Assembly (NCBI RefSeq): GCF_019331715.1
Contig: NZ_JAHBBG010000006.1
Coordinates: 58,304-122,303, forward strand
Source: Bifidobacterium simiiventris
GTDB taxonomy: Bacteria; Actinomycetota; Actinomycetes; Actinomycetales; Bifidobacteriaceae
Direction: 5' to 3'
Length of the DNA: 64,000 bases
Position numbers and translations under genes: made by a program. The notes under the pieces are model-generated. The model did no database searches, was not told the DNA's origin, and saw only the letters and a list, made by a program, of their open reading frames with translations. Positions 43,767-53,678 of the stretch are shown piece after piece (position 1 is the stretch's first letter; each line of letters begins with the position of its first letter).

Positions 43767-45547
43767 GATGCTTCCTTGCTCAAGTTGTCGTCTAGGTCGA
43801 TGATCCGGTCGCACCATAGTGCGGCAAGTTCCTCGTCGTGCGTGACGACGAGTACGGCTTTGCCCCGGTCGGACAATCCCCGCAGCAGCGCGCCGACCTG
43901 CATCATGTGCGCCCGGTCGAGTCCGCTGGTCGGCTCGTCGAGCACGATCAGTTCTTTGCCGCACATGATCGCCGATGCGATCGCCAGCCGTTGCTGCTGC
44001 CCGCCCGACAGACTCATCGGATGACGTTCCGCGAACGGCAGCAGATCGAGTTCCGCGAGCACCCGGTCGGTCTGCTTGCCGAGCGTTGCGTCGCCGGCGT
44101 CGCCGAGGCCGAGCAGCAGTTCCTCGCGTGCGCTGTCGGCGAAGAGCTGGTAGTTGACGTCCTGCATGACGAGGAATCCGGCGCGGGTGAGCGCGGCCGG
44201 CCGTGCCGGATCGCCGTGCAGCGGCACCCGTCCGGCGAGCGGTTTCTGCAGTCCGCACAGCGTGCGCACGAGCGTGCTTTTACCGGCTCCGTTGCGGCCC
44301 ATCAGACCGACGATCTCTCCGCCGTGCAACGTGAGATCGGCGATGCCGCGACGGAACGCGCGACGGTAGCCGACGACGAGATCGTGCGTGGCAATGACGG
44401 GAACGCCGCCGGTATTGGATGACGGCTGGTGTCCGGTTTGCGGCGCGAAGAGACTGGCCGGAGCGGAAGGACGCTGCCTTGCCGGAGCAGTGACGGGAGC
44501 GGCCGATGATATGGCCGATGCGCCGGACGGTTCGACCGACCGAGTCGCGGCAGATCGCGGACCGGCGCTCGGTTCGACGTCGTCCACACCGGTTTTCGCG
44601 CGCAACGCGACACGATACGGCGCAAGATCGAGTGCGCGCAGTCCCCATGATTCGAGCTGTTGCGCCGGGAGCGCCTCGAACTCGGCGGCCGTGTATTCGC
44701 CCGCCACCGCGCCGTGCTCGAACCGCACGTACCGGTCGACAAGATCGGCGCACCATGCGAGCCGGTGTTCGGCGATCACGACCGTCACGCCGTTGCGTTT
44801 GAGCGCGGCGACCATGTCGTGCAAGTCGCGCATCGCGGCCGCGTCGAGGTTGCTGGTCGGCTCGTCCATCACGATGACGCATGGGTGCAGCATGGTCGCC
44901 GCGGCGACCGCGAGCCGCTGTTTCTCGCCGCCAGACAGCTTGAAGACGCTGCGGCCGAGCAGATGTTCAATGCCGAACCGATGCGCGACCTCGGCGACGC
45001 GCGCACGGATCTCGGCGGACGGCATGCCAACGTTCTCGCAGGGGAACGCAAGTTCGGATATCGTGTCGGCGTTGAAATACTGCGTTTTCGGGTTCTGGAA
45101 GACGCTGCCGACGAGCGGCACGAGCGTTTCGATCGGCACGGGTGCAGTAACGTTTGCAGCACTTGCACCGCCCGTCGTGTCACCGGCGCCGCCCAGACCG
45201 CAGATGGTCTGCGTCCCGGTCAACGGACCGTGGAAGAAGTTCGGGATGAGACCGTTGATGAGCCGCGTGACGGTGGTTTTGCCGCAGCCGGACTGCCCGC
45301 ACAGCATGACGGTTTCGCCGGGACGAATGGCGAGATCGACGTGGGAGAGGGCGAGATCGGCGGGAACCGTCGCGTTGACTGGTGAGGGGACTTCGGCGGC
45401 CGGATTGGCAGCCGCAGCGCCGGTATCGTCGTGCGCGTATTGGAACGACGTGTCGACGATCGCGATGATGGGCGCGGATGCGGCGCGGAATAAGATTTCT
45501 CCGCTCGCTTCGCTCGGTCGAAATGACACAGTAGGTGATTCGCTCAC
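43763..45547 (-). CDS. Fused double ATPase (EcfA1-EcfA2) of an ECF transporter
   Basis: 594 residues from the GTG at 45547, which overlaps the EcfT stop as GTGA. First ATPase (about 30-265): Walker A GQSGCGKTT, signature LSGGEKQRLAVA, Walker B CVIVMDEPTSNLD. A linker of about 90 residues rich in Ser/Ala/Pro follows. Second ATPase (about 370-590): GRNGAGKST, LSGGQQQRLAIA, LIVLDEPTSGLD. Both sites look functional. It powers vitamin or metal uptake together with EcfT and the S component. Residues 7-17 (SFRPSEASGEI) are encoded by a dispersed repeat that the gene has absorbed. Confidence 0.9.
   Translation of the reverse strand: MSESPTVSFRPSEASGEILFRAASAPIIAIVDTSFQYAHDDTGAAAANPAAEVPSPVNATVPADLALSHVDLAIRPGETVMLCGQSGCGKTTVTRLINGLIPNFFHGPLTGTQTICGLGGAGDTTGGASAANVTAPVPIETLVPLVGSVFQNPKTQYFNADTISELAFPCENVGMPSAEIRARVAEVAHRFGIEHLLGRSVFKLSGGEKQRLAVAAATMLHPCVIVMDEPTSNLDAAAMRDLHDMVAALKRNGVTVVIAEHRLAWCADLVDRYVRFEHGAVAGEYTAAEFEALPAQQLESWGLRALDLAPYRVALRAKTGVDDVEPSAGPRSAATRSVEPSGASAISSAAPVTAPARQRPSAPASLFAPQTGHQPSSNTGGVPVIATHDLVVGYRRAFRRGIADLTLHGGEIVGLMGRNGAGKSTLVRTLCGLQKPLAGRVPLHGDPARPAALTRAGFLVMQDVNYQLFADSAREELLLGLGDAGDATLGKQTDRVLAELDLLPFAERHPMSLSGGQQQRLAIASAIMCGKELIVLDEPTSGLDRAHMMQVGALLRGLSDRGKAVLVVTHDEELAALWCDRIIDLDDNLSKEAS
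45493..45528. repeat. Dispersed TTTCGACCGAG repeat, partial copy inside the ECF ATPase gene
   Basis: This stretch (AGATTTCTCCGCTCGC... to ...GGTCGAAATGACA) is one arm of the repeat found complete at 55725-55820 and 58042-58173. Here it lies inside the first codons of the ECF ATPase gene and is translated in frame as SFRPSEASGEI. Confidence 0.75.
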
Positions 45548-46344
45548 AGCACGCCTCCGATTGCGAGCGCCAGCGGCGCGGTGCACACGACCATGAACGC
45601 CCAGTCGAACCAGCGCATGCGGATGACGGTCATGCAGGTGTGTTCGCCGGCGACGCCGAGTCCTTTGGTGAGGGCCGCGACGGACAGGTCGCGCGAGACG
45701 AACGTCGCGTTCATGAGCAGCGGCACGATGATGAACTCCAATGATTGCACCGGGTGGCGCACCAGCGCGAACCGGCCGGCCGCGATGCCGCGCAGTGCCA
45801 TCGCGTTGCGGATCTGCCGGTAGTCGTGCGCGATGGTCGGGAAGAAACGGATGACGACCATGCACGGGATGACGATCGCCTCGGGCACGCGCATGCGCCG
45901 CATCGCGCATACGAACTCGCTGATCGAGGTCGTGGTGAACGCGTACGCGCCGGTGATCAGGCACGGCATCATCATGCGGATACCGACCGACAGCAGTCCG
46001 GCGACGTGGCCGGCCGTCACTGCGAACGATGTCGCACCGCCATCGTTTGCACCGCCGTTCATCATGCCGATCAGCGATCCTCCGGAACCGCCGCCCGTGC
46101 CGTCCAGCGTCACCGCGTCCGACCACAGTCCCAGTCCGAGCAGCGCGAAGTACAGCACGGCCAGTCGCAGCCCGTTGCGCCACCGTCCGGCCACGAACAG
46201 CGGCAACAGGAACAGCGCGACCATGATCGCCTCGCCGCGCGTGTCCACGTGGAAGAACAGCAGCAGGTTCGCGAGCAGCAGCAGGTACAGTTTCGTGCGC
46301 GGGTCGAGCCGCAGTCCGGAACGGCCGGCGGAGGGGAAAGTCAT
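45544..46344 (-). CDS. ecfT: ECF transporter transmembrane subunit EcfT
   Basis: 266 residues from the ATG at 46344 (overlapping the S-component stop). About five helices, first at 19-45, and the EcfT coupling region: 'AMRRMRVPEAIVIPCMVVIRFFP', then 'IRNAMALRGIAAGRFALVRHPVQ', which holds the Ala-Arg-Gly signature that contacts the two ATPases. The T subunit couples ATP hydrolysis to toppling of the S component. Confidence 0.9.
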   Translation of the reverse strand: MTFPSAGRSGLRLDPRTKLYLLLLANLLLFFHVDTRGEAIMVALFLLPLFVAGRWRNGLRLAVLYFALLGLGLWSDAVTLDGTGGGSGGSLIGMMNGGANDGGATSFAVTAGHVAGLLSVGIRMMMPCLITGAYAFTTTSISEFVCAMRRMRVPEAIVIPCMVVIRFFPTIAHDYRQIRNAMALRGIAAGRFALVRHPVQSLEFIIVPLLMNATFVSRDLSVAALTKGLGVAGEHTCMTVIRMRWFDWAFMVVCTAPLALAIGGVL

Positions 46345-46988
46345 CAGGCGATGCCGGCCTTGACGAAGTGCTTCTTCAGGATGCGCTGGCCGAACCAGCC
46401 GCCGATCAGGCCGCACACAAGGATCGCGGCCATCGCCACGAAGAACGAGCCGACGCTGATCTGCGAGAACAGGTTGTCGATGTACGCCGAATCCTTGCCG
46501 CGCGCCTCAAGCGAGGCGACGTACGCGTCCTTCATGAACCACAGCGGCAGGATCGGGCCGGTCAGGCCGTAGCAGAACACGACGTAGCCGATGAGGATGG
46601 TGACGCGGTTCTTGTAGTTGCCGATGCGGGCGATGAGGTCGCCGGCGAGCGGGAAGACGACGCTGGCGACGAACGAGAGCGCGAAGTGGCCGGAAACGAA
46701 CAGGAACAGGCCGATCACGACGCCCATGACGGTGATGCCGCCGAACTTGCCGACGCGCGCGACCGAGAGCATGAACACCGGGCCGCAGATGAGCGCGGCG
46801 ACGGCGGGCAGGAAGATCGTGCCGGCGCCGGCGATGAGGGTGGAGACGAGCGTGGCGACGCACACGCACACGAAGTAAAGGGCGGTGAAGATGCCGATCG
46901 AGATGAGGTCGGGAACGGCGAGACGGCCGGACTTGACGGCCGGCGCGGGCTGGATGGGCTGGGTGGTCGATGAGTTGGGCTGGGTCAT
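46344..46988 (-). CDS. ECF transporter substrate-binding (S) component, MptD/Trep_Strep-like
   Basis: 214 residues with about six helices (near 28-50, 52-75, 80-100, 105-125, 140-160, 180-205). 'DLISIGIFTALYFV' at the start and the later 'KDSAYIDNLFSQISVGSFF' place it in the MptD/Trep_Strep group of S components, whose substrate is not established. First gene of the operon S-T-AA'-ZinT-like. The 271 bases upstream (46989-47259) hold no gene and no riboswitch I can recognise. Confidence 0.8.
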   Translation of the reverse strand: MTQPNSSTTQPIQPAPAVKSGRLAVPDLISIGIFTALYFVCVCVATLVSTLIAGAGTIFLPAVAALICGPVFMLSVARVGKFGGITVMGVVIGLFLFVSGHFALSFVASVVFPLAGDLIARIGNYKNRVTILIGYVVFCYGLTGPILPLWFMKDAYVASLEARGKDSAYIDNLFSQISVGSFFVAMAAILVCGLIGGWFGQRILKKHFVKAGIA

Positions 46989-47259
46989 GCGATCTCCGAT
47001 ACGAGGCATACGGTCGTGGCGTCCGATATCAGCGGAACGTGCGGGATGAACAAACTCCACCCAATCTATCGGGCTTCCGCGCGCAACACAATACCCCCGT
47101 TCTTCGTCGGCGCCGCCTCCTCTCGCCCTCCCGCACTCGCGCGGCGGCAAACAGCCGCGAAGCACCGCGAGAGCGGGCTCCAATCGAAGTCCGAACATCA
47201 CGCAGAAATCCCATGCCGGCGCGCAGCAGCCCGGCCGCACCGGGCCCCGCCCCCGCCCC

Positions 47260-48675
47260 TTACGCACGCCCGGCCTTGGACGGGTCGAGGCTCATGGTCT
47301 GGAATCGGTTCGCCATGAACTCGTCGCCGAAATGCCGCGCGAAGAAGTCCGAGACCGGCGAGTCGACCGCGATGCCGGCCATCCGCGAATACCACGCGTC
47401 CAACGCCATCAGGGTCATCGTCGCGTCGACCACCATGAACACGAGGCACACGAGCGTCAACGTGTACCGCCATCCCCACGGGATGCGCTGGATTAGCGCG
47501 AGCAGCCGAGGCAGGATCAGCTTGACCCACGCCAGTCCGAGCAGCCCCCAGAAGAACATGTACTTGCCCGACGTGCGCCCGTCGATCGATAGCCACTGGC
47601 CGGTATAGTCCCACGCGGTGATGCCGAACGCGACCTCCATGAACCAGCTCGTCAGGTATTCGAACGTGCCGCCGATCACCGCGCTCGCGCAGAAGATCAA
47701 CAGCCAGTTGGCGCGCCACAGACGGTTGAGCAGCACAGTCAGCAGCACCGCGCCGCAGCCGTAGATCGGCGAGAACGGGCCCCACAACAGGCCCGCGCGA
47801 TCCTGCCATTCGCCGCCGTACAGTGCGAAGTGGTAGATCGTCTCGATCGCGAGGCCGAACACGCAGCCGACCATGAACAGCCAGAAGATGTTGAAGAAGT
47901 CGAGCGAGATGTAGCCTTTGCCGCTCAGGTCGCGTCCGGGCATGCCTTGGGCCAGCGCACGTTCATATTCCGAACGCCTGTCCATGTGCCACAGCGCGGT
48001 TTTGAGGCGGCGTTCCTCACGCAGCGCCGGGTCGACGCTGACGGACAGCGCGATCAGGATGACGAGCTGGATGATCGACAGGAGAAGCGGCAGCCGCAGA
48101 CCGTCGAGCGCGACCGTGAACAGACCTTCGGCGATGGTGAGCGGGATGAGGGCTTCGATCCAGCGTGCCGCGTGCTTGCGCCGGTTGCGTAGCAGCAGAA
48201 TGCTGAAGATCATGAGGATGACGGTGGTGACGGAGTTCGTGCCGGCCGACAGCCAGCTGAGGATGGCGGTGAGGTCGGGCTGGGTGACAATGACCTGTCC
48301 GGCGGCGAGCGCACGGATGACGCGGATGACGGAGAGCACGATGGCCGGGATGGTGGTGATGCCGTAGACGACGAGCACGATGCCGTAGATGCGGGCGACG
48401 AGCGGGAGACGTTCGTCGTCGATGTCGACGACGCCGTCGCCGTTGACATCGCCGGGGATCGAGGTACCGACGGCTGGAGACGGATTCGGCTTCTCCGCTG
48501 ACGTCAGCCCCACGGATGCCGGCTCAGGTTCCGATGGCTCAGGTTCCGGCGCAACCTCTCCGGGAATGCCGATGACCGGCCCAATATCCATGGATTCAAA
48601 CTGTTCGGGCGCCTCCGCCGTCGCGGCACCCTCGATCCGCGCGGTTTCCTCGTTCTGGTCTGCTGCTTCACTCAT
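47260..48675 (-). CDS. Putative ABC-transporter permease (PF06541/CmpB-like) membrane protein
   Basis: 471 residues from the ATG at 48675. An acidic, disordered N-terminus (1-85) ends in 'GDVNGDGVVDIDDERLPLVAR', which looks like one dockerin-type calcium loop next to the membrane. Four helices (about 88-205) follow, then the PF06541-like domain (about 275-400: 'FWLFMVGCVFGLAIETIYHFALYGGEW' and 'LLWGPFSPIYGCGAV'). The family is named 'putative ABC-transporter type IV' but its function is unproven. Stand-alone gene, divergent from the YhgE pair. Confidence 0.75.
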   Translation of the reverse strand: MSEAADQNEETARIEGAATAEAPEQFESMDIGPVIGIPGEVAPEPEPSEPEPASVGLTSAEKPNPSPAVGTSIPGDVNGDGVVDIDDERLPLVARIYGIVLVVYGITTIPAIVLSVIRVIRALAAGQVIVTQPDLTAILSWLSAGTNSVTTVILMIFSILLLRNRRKHAARWIEALIPLTIAEGLFTVALDGLRLPLLLSIIQLVILIALSVSVDPALREERRLKTALWHMDRRSEYERALAQGMPGRDLSGKGYISLDFFNIFWLFMVGCVFGLAIETIYHFALYGGEWQDRAGLLWGPFSPIYGCGAVLLTVLLNRLWRANWLLIFCASAVIGGTFEYLTSWFMEVAFGITAWDYTGQWLSIDGRTSGKYMFFWGLLGLAWVKLILPRLLALIQRIPWGWRYTLTLVCLVFMVVDATMTLMALDAWYSRMAGIAVDSPVSDFFARHFGDEFMANRFQTMSLDPSKAGRA

Positions 48676-48739
48676 GCCGTCCACGCTATCAGCGCCGCCC
48701 AACCGACGACCGTCATCCACGGGAGGGATTACACTACGT

Positions 48740-48776
48740 GTTGCGTAGCGCTACGCCATACGTAGCGTTACGCAAC
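48740..48776. promoter_or_regulatory. Long inverted-repeat operator for the TetR/YhgE module
   Basis: GTTGCGTAGCGCTACG (48740-48755) and CGTAGCGTTACGCAAC (48761-48776) are complementary at 15 of 16 positions around a five-base spacer. It lies 38 bases upstream of the first YhgE/Pip gene and next to TACACT (48730). It is the obvious binding site for the TetR-family regulator at the end of the same cluster. It could also affect the divergent membrane-protein gene. Confidence 0.75.
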
Positions 48777-48814
48777 GAGCACTCGCCGACCCCGGAAGGA
48801 CGATAAAGGACGAT

Positions 48815-51427
48815 ATGAGCAATGTGCTGAAGATCCTGCGCCGCGACGCCCTGCGTCTGCTGCGTGTGCCGACCGCATGGGTCATCATCGTCGGCATCAC
48901 CGTGATTCCCGCGCTCTACGCCTGGTTCAACATCGTCGGCTTCTGGGATCCGTACAGCAACACCAAGGGCGTGCAGGTCGCCGTCGCCAACAACGACGAA
49001 GGCACCAGCAACGCGCTGCTCGGCGATCTCAACCTCGGCGACCAACTCGTCGACCAACTCAAGGCGAACCACGACCTCGGCTGGCGGTTCGTGAGCAAAT
49101 CCGAGGCGATCGCACAGGTGGAATCCGGCGAAAGCTACGCCGCGATCGTCATTCCGGAAACGTTCAGTGAGGATATGGCCGGGGTGATCACGGACGGCAA
49201 GAACCGCCCGACGCTCGAGTATTACGTGAACGAAAAGGCGAACGCGGTCGCGCCGAAGATCACCGACACCGGTGCGTCCACGGTCGACACGCAGGTCAAC
49301 AACGCGTTCGTCTCGACCGCCAGCAAGGTCATCTCCGACGTGGTGAACAAGGCCGGGGACACGCTTTCGGCCCAAGCCGACGACGCCACGGCAAGCACCG
49401 TCGCGCAGCTCACCTCCGCTCAGGCCAAGATCGCCAAGGCACGCACGTCGATCGACGATCTCAAGCAAGCCTTCTCGCAGATTCCCGACAAGACCAAGGA
49501 ATCACGCGAACAGATCGCACAGATCACACTGGCCGCAGCGAACGCCGGCACCCTGCTCGACACCGCGTCACAGGCCATCGCTACCGCGCGCGACACGACG
49601 ACCGCGTTCGCCAACAGTTCCTTCACCGCACTCGACCAAGGTTCGAATCTGCTCTCGCAGGCAAGCGCGAGCGCAAACCTTGGCATCGCGACGATCACCG
49701 GCGGCATGACCGGCGCGAACGCGGCGATCGGAGATGCGCTCACCGTCGCCAAGCAGGCGAACGAGACGACCAGCGACCTCATAGCACGACTGCGGCAATT
49801 GCCGGACTCATCCACGGCCGCAAACCTTATCAGCGAACTGCAGACGCGCAACGACAAGCTCGGCGATTCGATCAGCCGACTACAGACCCTCAACTCCGAC
49901 ACCGGTTCGCTCATCGACGACACCCGCAACGCCGCCGACACGATGAACACGGCCACGCAGTCCACGCTGGACGCCACCGGAAAGGCGCGCTCCACGATCT
50001 CCGCCGACGCGCTGCCGAAGCTCAACGACGGGCTGACCACGTTGTCACAGACGACGGGCACCCTGTCCGCAATGACCGGCAGCCAAAGCACGCTCATCGC
50101 GCAGGCCAAGGCCGTGCTCGACCAGCTCGATCAGGCCGCGAACAACACGACGGAGGCGCTCACGCAAACCGACGCGGGCCTGTCCAGAATCGAGTCGAAA
50201 CTCGCCTCCACTGCCACCGATCTGACAGCGTTGGCATCGACCGACATGCTCGGCCAGCTCCTCGGCTCCGACGGCAAGCTCAACGTTTCCGCGATCTCCG
50301 CATTCATGCTCTCCCCCACCGTGCTCACCACGAAAACCGTGTACCCGGTGGCCACGTACGGCTCCGGCATGGCGCCGCTGTTCACGAACATGGCGCTGTG
50401 GGTGGGCGCGTTCGCGCTCATGGTGATCGTCAGGCTCGAGGTCGACGACGAGGGACTCGACGAGGAGCCGACCGCCAGCGAGCGCTATCTCGCGCGCTTT
50501 CTGCTGCTTGCGGTGCCGGCCGCCGCGCAGGGGTTCGTCACCACCGCCGGCGACCTGATCCTCGGCGTGCAGACCGTGAACGCGCCGCTGTTCCTGCTCA
50601 CCGGCGTCGTCACATCGCTCGCGTACCTGAGCTTGATCTACATGCTTTCGACCACGCTCATGCATGTGGGCAAGGGCCTGTGCGTGGCGCTCATCATCGT
50701 GCAGATCCCGGGCGCGTCCGGCCTGTATCCGATCGAGATGATGCCGGACTTCTACCGCAGGCTGTATCCGTTCTTCCCGTTCACGTATTCGATCGGCGCG
50801 TTCCGTGAGACGATCGGCGGGTTCTACGACGGCCATTGGACGCGCGACATCGCGATGCTGGCCGTGTTCGCGGCCGTCTCGTTCGCGGTCGGGCTGGCGG
50901 TGCGGCCGTGGCTGACGAATCTGAACCGTCTGTTCGCACGCCAGCTCGCGGACAGTGACATGTTCGTCGGCGAGGAGGTGCAGCTGCCCGACCGGCCGTT
51001 CAGCATTGCGCAGGCGATCCGCATGCTTGCGGACAAGGACGTGTACCGGGCGGGCGTCGAACGGCGTGCGGCCGCGTTCATGGCACGGTATCCACGGCTC
51101 AAGCGCGGGGCACTCGTGGCCGGTCTGGCCGTGCCCGCCGTGCTCGCGGTCACGTTCTCGTTCGTGGCCGGCGCGAACGACGCAGGCGCGATCGGCGTGA
51201 AGCTCGCCGCGTTGGCGACGTGGATCGTGTGGATCCTCATCATCATCGGGTTCCTCATGGCGATCGAGCTCGTGCGCGACAGCCTCGAACGCCAGACCCG
51301 TCTCGGCACGCTGAGCGACGAGGCGATCCGCGCAGTGCTGTACCGAGGCAAACGTTCGCACGGCACGCATGCGCAGCAGCGCACCATCCAGCCCACCACG
51401 CACACGGAAGGCAGGCACGCGAAGTGA
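48815..51427 (+). CDS. YhgE/Pip-domain membrane protein 1
   Basis: 870 residues. YhgE/Pip start: 'VLKILRRDALRLLRVPTAWVIIVGITVIPALYAWFNIVGFWDPYSNT' (one helix, about 20-42, then the conserved 'AWFNI..fWDPY'). A long Ala/Thr/Ser-rich helical stalk (about 185-490) leads to the C-terminal ABC-2-like membrane domain with six helices (about 515-730) and two further helices (about 775-840). Related proteins act in secretion of ESX/WXG-type proteins or as phage receptors. Function here is unknown. Its stop overlaps the next start as GTGA. Confidence 0.88.
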   Translation: MSNVLKILRRDALRLLRVPTAWVIIVGITVIPALYAWFNIVGFWDPYSNTKGVQVAVANNDEGTSNALLGDLNLGDQLVDQLKANHDLGWRFVSKSEAIAQVESGESYAAIVIPETFSEDMAGVITDGKNRPTLEYYVNEKANAVAPKITDTGASTVDTQVNNAFVSTASKVISDVVNKAGDTLSAQADDATASTVAQLTSAQAKIAKARTSIDDLKQAFSQIPDKTKESREQIAQITLAAANAGTLLDTASQAIATARDTTTAFANSSFTALDQGSNLLSQASASANLGIATITGGMTGANAAIGDALTVAKQANETTSDLIARLRQLPDSSTAANLISELQTRNDKLGDSISRLQTLNSDTGSLIDDTRNAADTMNTATQSTLDATGKARSTISADALPKLNDGLTTLSQTTGTLSAMTGSQSTLIAQAKAVLDQLDQAANNTTEALTQTDAGLSRIESKLASTATDLTALASTDMLGQLLGSDGKLNVSAISAFMLSPTVLTTKTVYPVATYGSGMAPLFTNMALWVGAFALMVIVRLEVDDEGLDEEPTASERYLARFLLLAVPAAAQGFVTTAGDLILGVQTVNAPLFLLTGVVTSLAYLSLIYMLSTTLMHVGKGLCVALIIVQIPGASGLYPIEMMPDFYRRLYPFFPFTYSIGAFRETIGGFYDGHWTRDIAMLAVFAAVSFAVGLAVRPWLTNLNRLFARQLADSDMFVGEEVQLPDRPFSIAQAIRMLADKDVYRAGVERRAAAFMARYPRLKRGALVAGLAVPAVLAVTFSFVAGANDAGAIGVKLAALATWIVWILIIIGFLMAIELVRDSLERQTRLGTLSDEAIRAVLYRGKRSHGTHAQQRTIQPTTHTEGRHAK

Positions 51428-53622
51428 ACGCGATCATCAAGCTGTTCGTCGGCGATCTCAAACGCATCACCGGCAACGTCGTCTCGATCATCATCGTGAT
51501 CGGCCTGGTCACCATCCCGGGCCTGTTCTCGTGGTTCAACATCGCCGCGAGCTGGGATCCGTTCTCGAACACCGGCAACCTGAAATTCGCGGTCGCCAGC
51601 GTGGACGAGGGCTACCAGTCCGACCTCATCCCGGTCAAGATCACGGTCGGCGACTCGGTCGTCAACGCCCTGCGCGCGAACAGCCAGCTCGACTGGACGT
51701 TCACGAGCGAAAGCGATGCGATCGACGGCACGAAATCCGGCGAATACTACGCGGCCGTCATCATTCCGAAGGACTTCTCCGAGAAAATGATGACGTTCTT
51801 CACGGCCGACACCGTGCGTCACGCGAAGCTCACGTACTACACGAACGAGAAGATCAACGCGCTCGCGCCGAAAGTGACCGGCCAGGGCGCGGACCAGGTC
51901 GCCGCGCAGGTCAACGAGATGTTCGCGCAGACGATCACGAGCACGGCGCTGTCGATCGCGTCCGGACTGCTCGACCAGCTCGACGACCCGCAGGCCACGC
52001 AAATGCTCGGCACGTTCAACACGAAGGTCGGCGACGTCGCGAGCGCCTTGGACGACACGGCCGCGACGCTGACCATGTACGGCACGCTTACCGATTCGGC
52101 TGCCTCGCTGATGGCGAGTTCGATCGACCTGATCGACACCGCGTCGGGTTCGGCGCAGGACGCCAAGTCGCAGCTCGATTCGGCGAAGTCGGGCGCGGCG
52201 ACGGTGTCCGACGCGCTGTCGTCGGCGACGAGCGCGATGGCGGACGCGCTGAAGACCAGCGCGGACAGTTTCGACGCGGTGTCGGCCAACATCGACGCAG
52301 TGTATGCGAGCGCCGGCAAGTCGAGCGCGGATCTGGCGCAGTCGCTGCGCGCGCAGGCCGGGAACGTCGACGGACAACGTGCGCAATACCAGTCGATCCG
52401 AGACACGGTCGCTGCGCTCGATCCGGCCACGACGATCGGTTCGGACACGCAGGCCGCGCTGCTGGACGGTCTGGATCGGGTGATCGCACGGCAGGTCACG
52501 CTGCGCGATGCGTTGAATGACGCGGCCGGCGACCTGGAAACGAAGAATACGGATGCGACGGCCAAACGCCAGACGATCAAGGATCTCGCCGCGCAGGCAA
52601 AGTCGAGCGTCACGTCGGTTACGTCGGACTTCAGTGCCTCGCTCACGCCGCAGATCGACTCGCTGTCGACGTCGGTCAACGATCTGACGCAAACGTTGTC
52701 GTCCGGCTCGTCATCGCTGTCCGCAACGATCGACGATCTGCACGACACTGCCGATACAGCCAACGCCAAGCTCGCGGACGTCAAGTCCACACTCAACGAG
52801 ACCGCCACGACGCTCACGTCCGCAAGCGCGAAGCTGAGCGACTTCAGCGAGAAGATGAAGGATGCGCTCAACAGCGGCGACATGGCGCAGGTCAAGGAGC
52901 TGCTCGGCTCGGACACGGACTCGCTGGCAGCCACGTTGGCCGCGCCGGTGCAGCTCAAGCGCAAGGCGCTGTTCCCGGTCGCGAACTTCGGCAGCTCGCT
53001 CGCGCCGCTGTACACGTTCCTGCCGCTGTGGGTCGGTTCGCTGCTGATGGCGGTGACGCTGAAAACCTCCGTGTCGCGGCGCGTGCGCGACGAGCTGGAG
53101 GCCGCGATCGGGCGAGAGGCGCGACCGCATGAGCTGTATCTGGGCCATTACGGCGTGTTCGCGACGATCGCGCTGCTGCAGAGCACGGTCTCGTGCGGCG
53201 GCACGCTGCTGTTCATGCGCATTCAGGCCGTGCACCCGTGGCTGTTCATGCTCGACGGGTGGGTGAGTTCGCTTGTGTACTCGTTCTTCGCATACACGAT
53301 GGTGGTGAGTTTTGGCAACGTTGGCAAGGCGATCGGCGTGCTGTATCTGGTGGTGCAGATCTGCGGGTCGGGTGCGGCGTATCCGTTGCAGATCCTGCCC
53401 GATTTCGTCTCCACGTTGAGCCCGTGGCTGCCGATCACGCATTCGGTGACGATGGTGCGCGCGGCGATCGCGGGGATCTATGCGAACGATTACTGGATTG
53501 CGCTGGGTAAGCTGGCGCTGTTCGTACCGCCGCTGCTGCTGCTCGGACTGCTGCTGCGCAAGCCCCTGGTCGGCTTCAACAAGTGGTACGTGGCGCAGGT
53601 CGAAAGCACGAAGCTGCTGTGA
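51424..53622 (+). CDS. YhgE/Pip-domain membrane protein 2
   Basis: 732 residues from the GTG at 51424. Same plan as the preceding protein: 'LFVGDLKRITGNVVSIIIVIGLVTIPGLFSWFNIAASWDPFSNTGNLKF', a stalk (about 160-490) with heptad-like Asp/Ser/Ala patterns, then six C-terminal helices (about 535-725). It lacks the two extra C-terminal helices of protein 1. The two proteins probably form a heterodimer, as tandem YhgE pairs usually do. Followed by the TetR gene after 56 bases. Confidence 0.88.
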   Translation: MNAIIKLFVGDLKRITGNVVSIIIVIGLVTIPGLFSWFNIAASWDPFSNTGNLKFAVASVDEGYQSDLIPVKITVGDSVVNALRANSQLDWTFTSESDAIDGTKSGEYYAAVIIPKDFSEKMMTFFTADTVRHAKLTYYTNEKINALAPKVTGQGADQVAAQVNEMFAQTITSTALSIASGLLDQLDDPQATQMLGTFNTKVGDVASALDDTAATLTMYGTLTDSAASLMASSIDLIDTASGSAQDAKSQLDSAKSGAATVSDALSSATSAMADALKTSADSFDAVSANIDAVYASAGKSSADLAQSLRAQAGNVDGQRAQYQSIRDTVAALDPATTIGSDTQAALLDGLDRVIARQVTLRDALNDAAGDLETKNTDATAKRQTIKDLAAQAKSSVTSVTSDFSASLTPQIDSLSTSVNDLTQTLSSGSSSLSATIDDLHDTADTANAKLADVKSTLNETATTLTSASAKLSDFSEKMKDALNSGDMAQVKELLGSDTDSLAATLAAPVQLKRKALFPVANFGSSLAPLYTFLPLWVGSLLMAVTLKTSVSRRVRDELEAAIGREARPHELYLGHYGVFATIALLQSTVSCGGTLLFMRIQAVHPWLFMLDGWVSSLVYSFFAYTMVVSFGNVGKAIGVLYLVVQICGSGAAYPLQILPDFVSTLSPWLPITHSVTMVRAAIAGIYANDYWIALGKLALFVPPLLLLGLLLRKPLVGFNKWYVAQVESTKLL

Positions 53623-53678
53623 TCGCGTGTTCCGTGCCACCGCTCCCGTCATATCATGAACGTAACGAGGAAGGAATC

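Noticed and set aside
46989..47259. Riboswitch before the ECF S-component gene
   Set aside because: ECF vitamin transporters often have one, but I see no conserved riboswitch core and no clear leader structure here.
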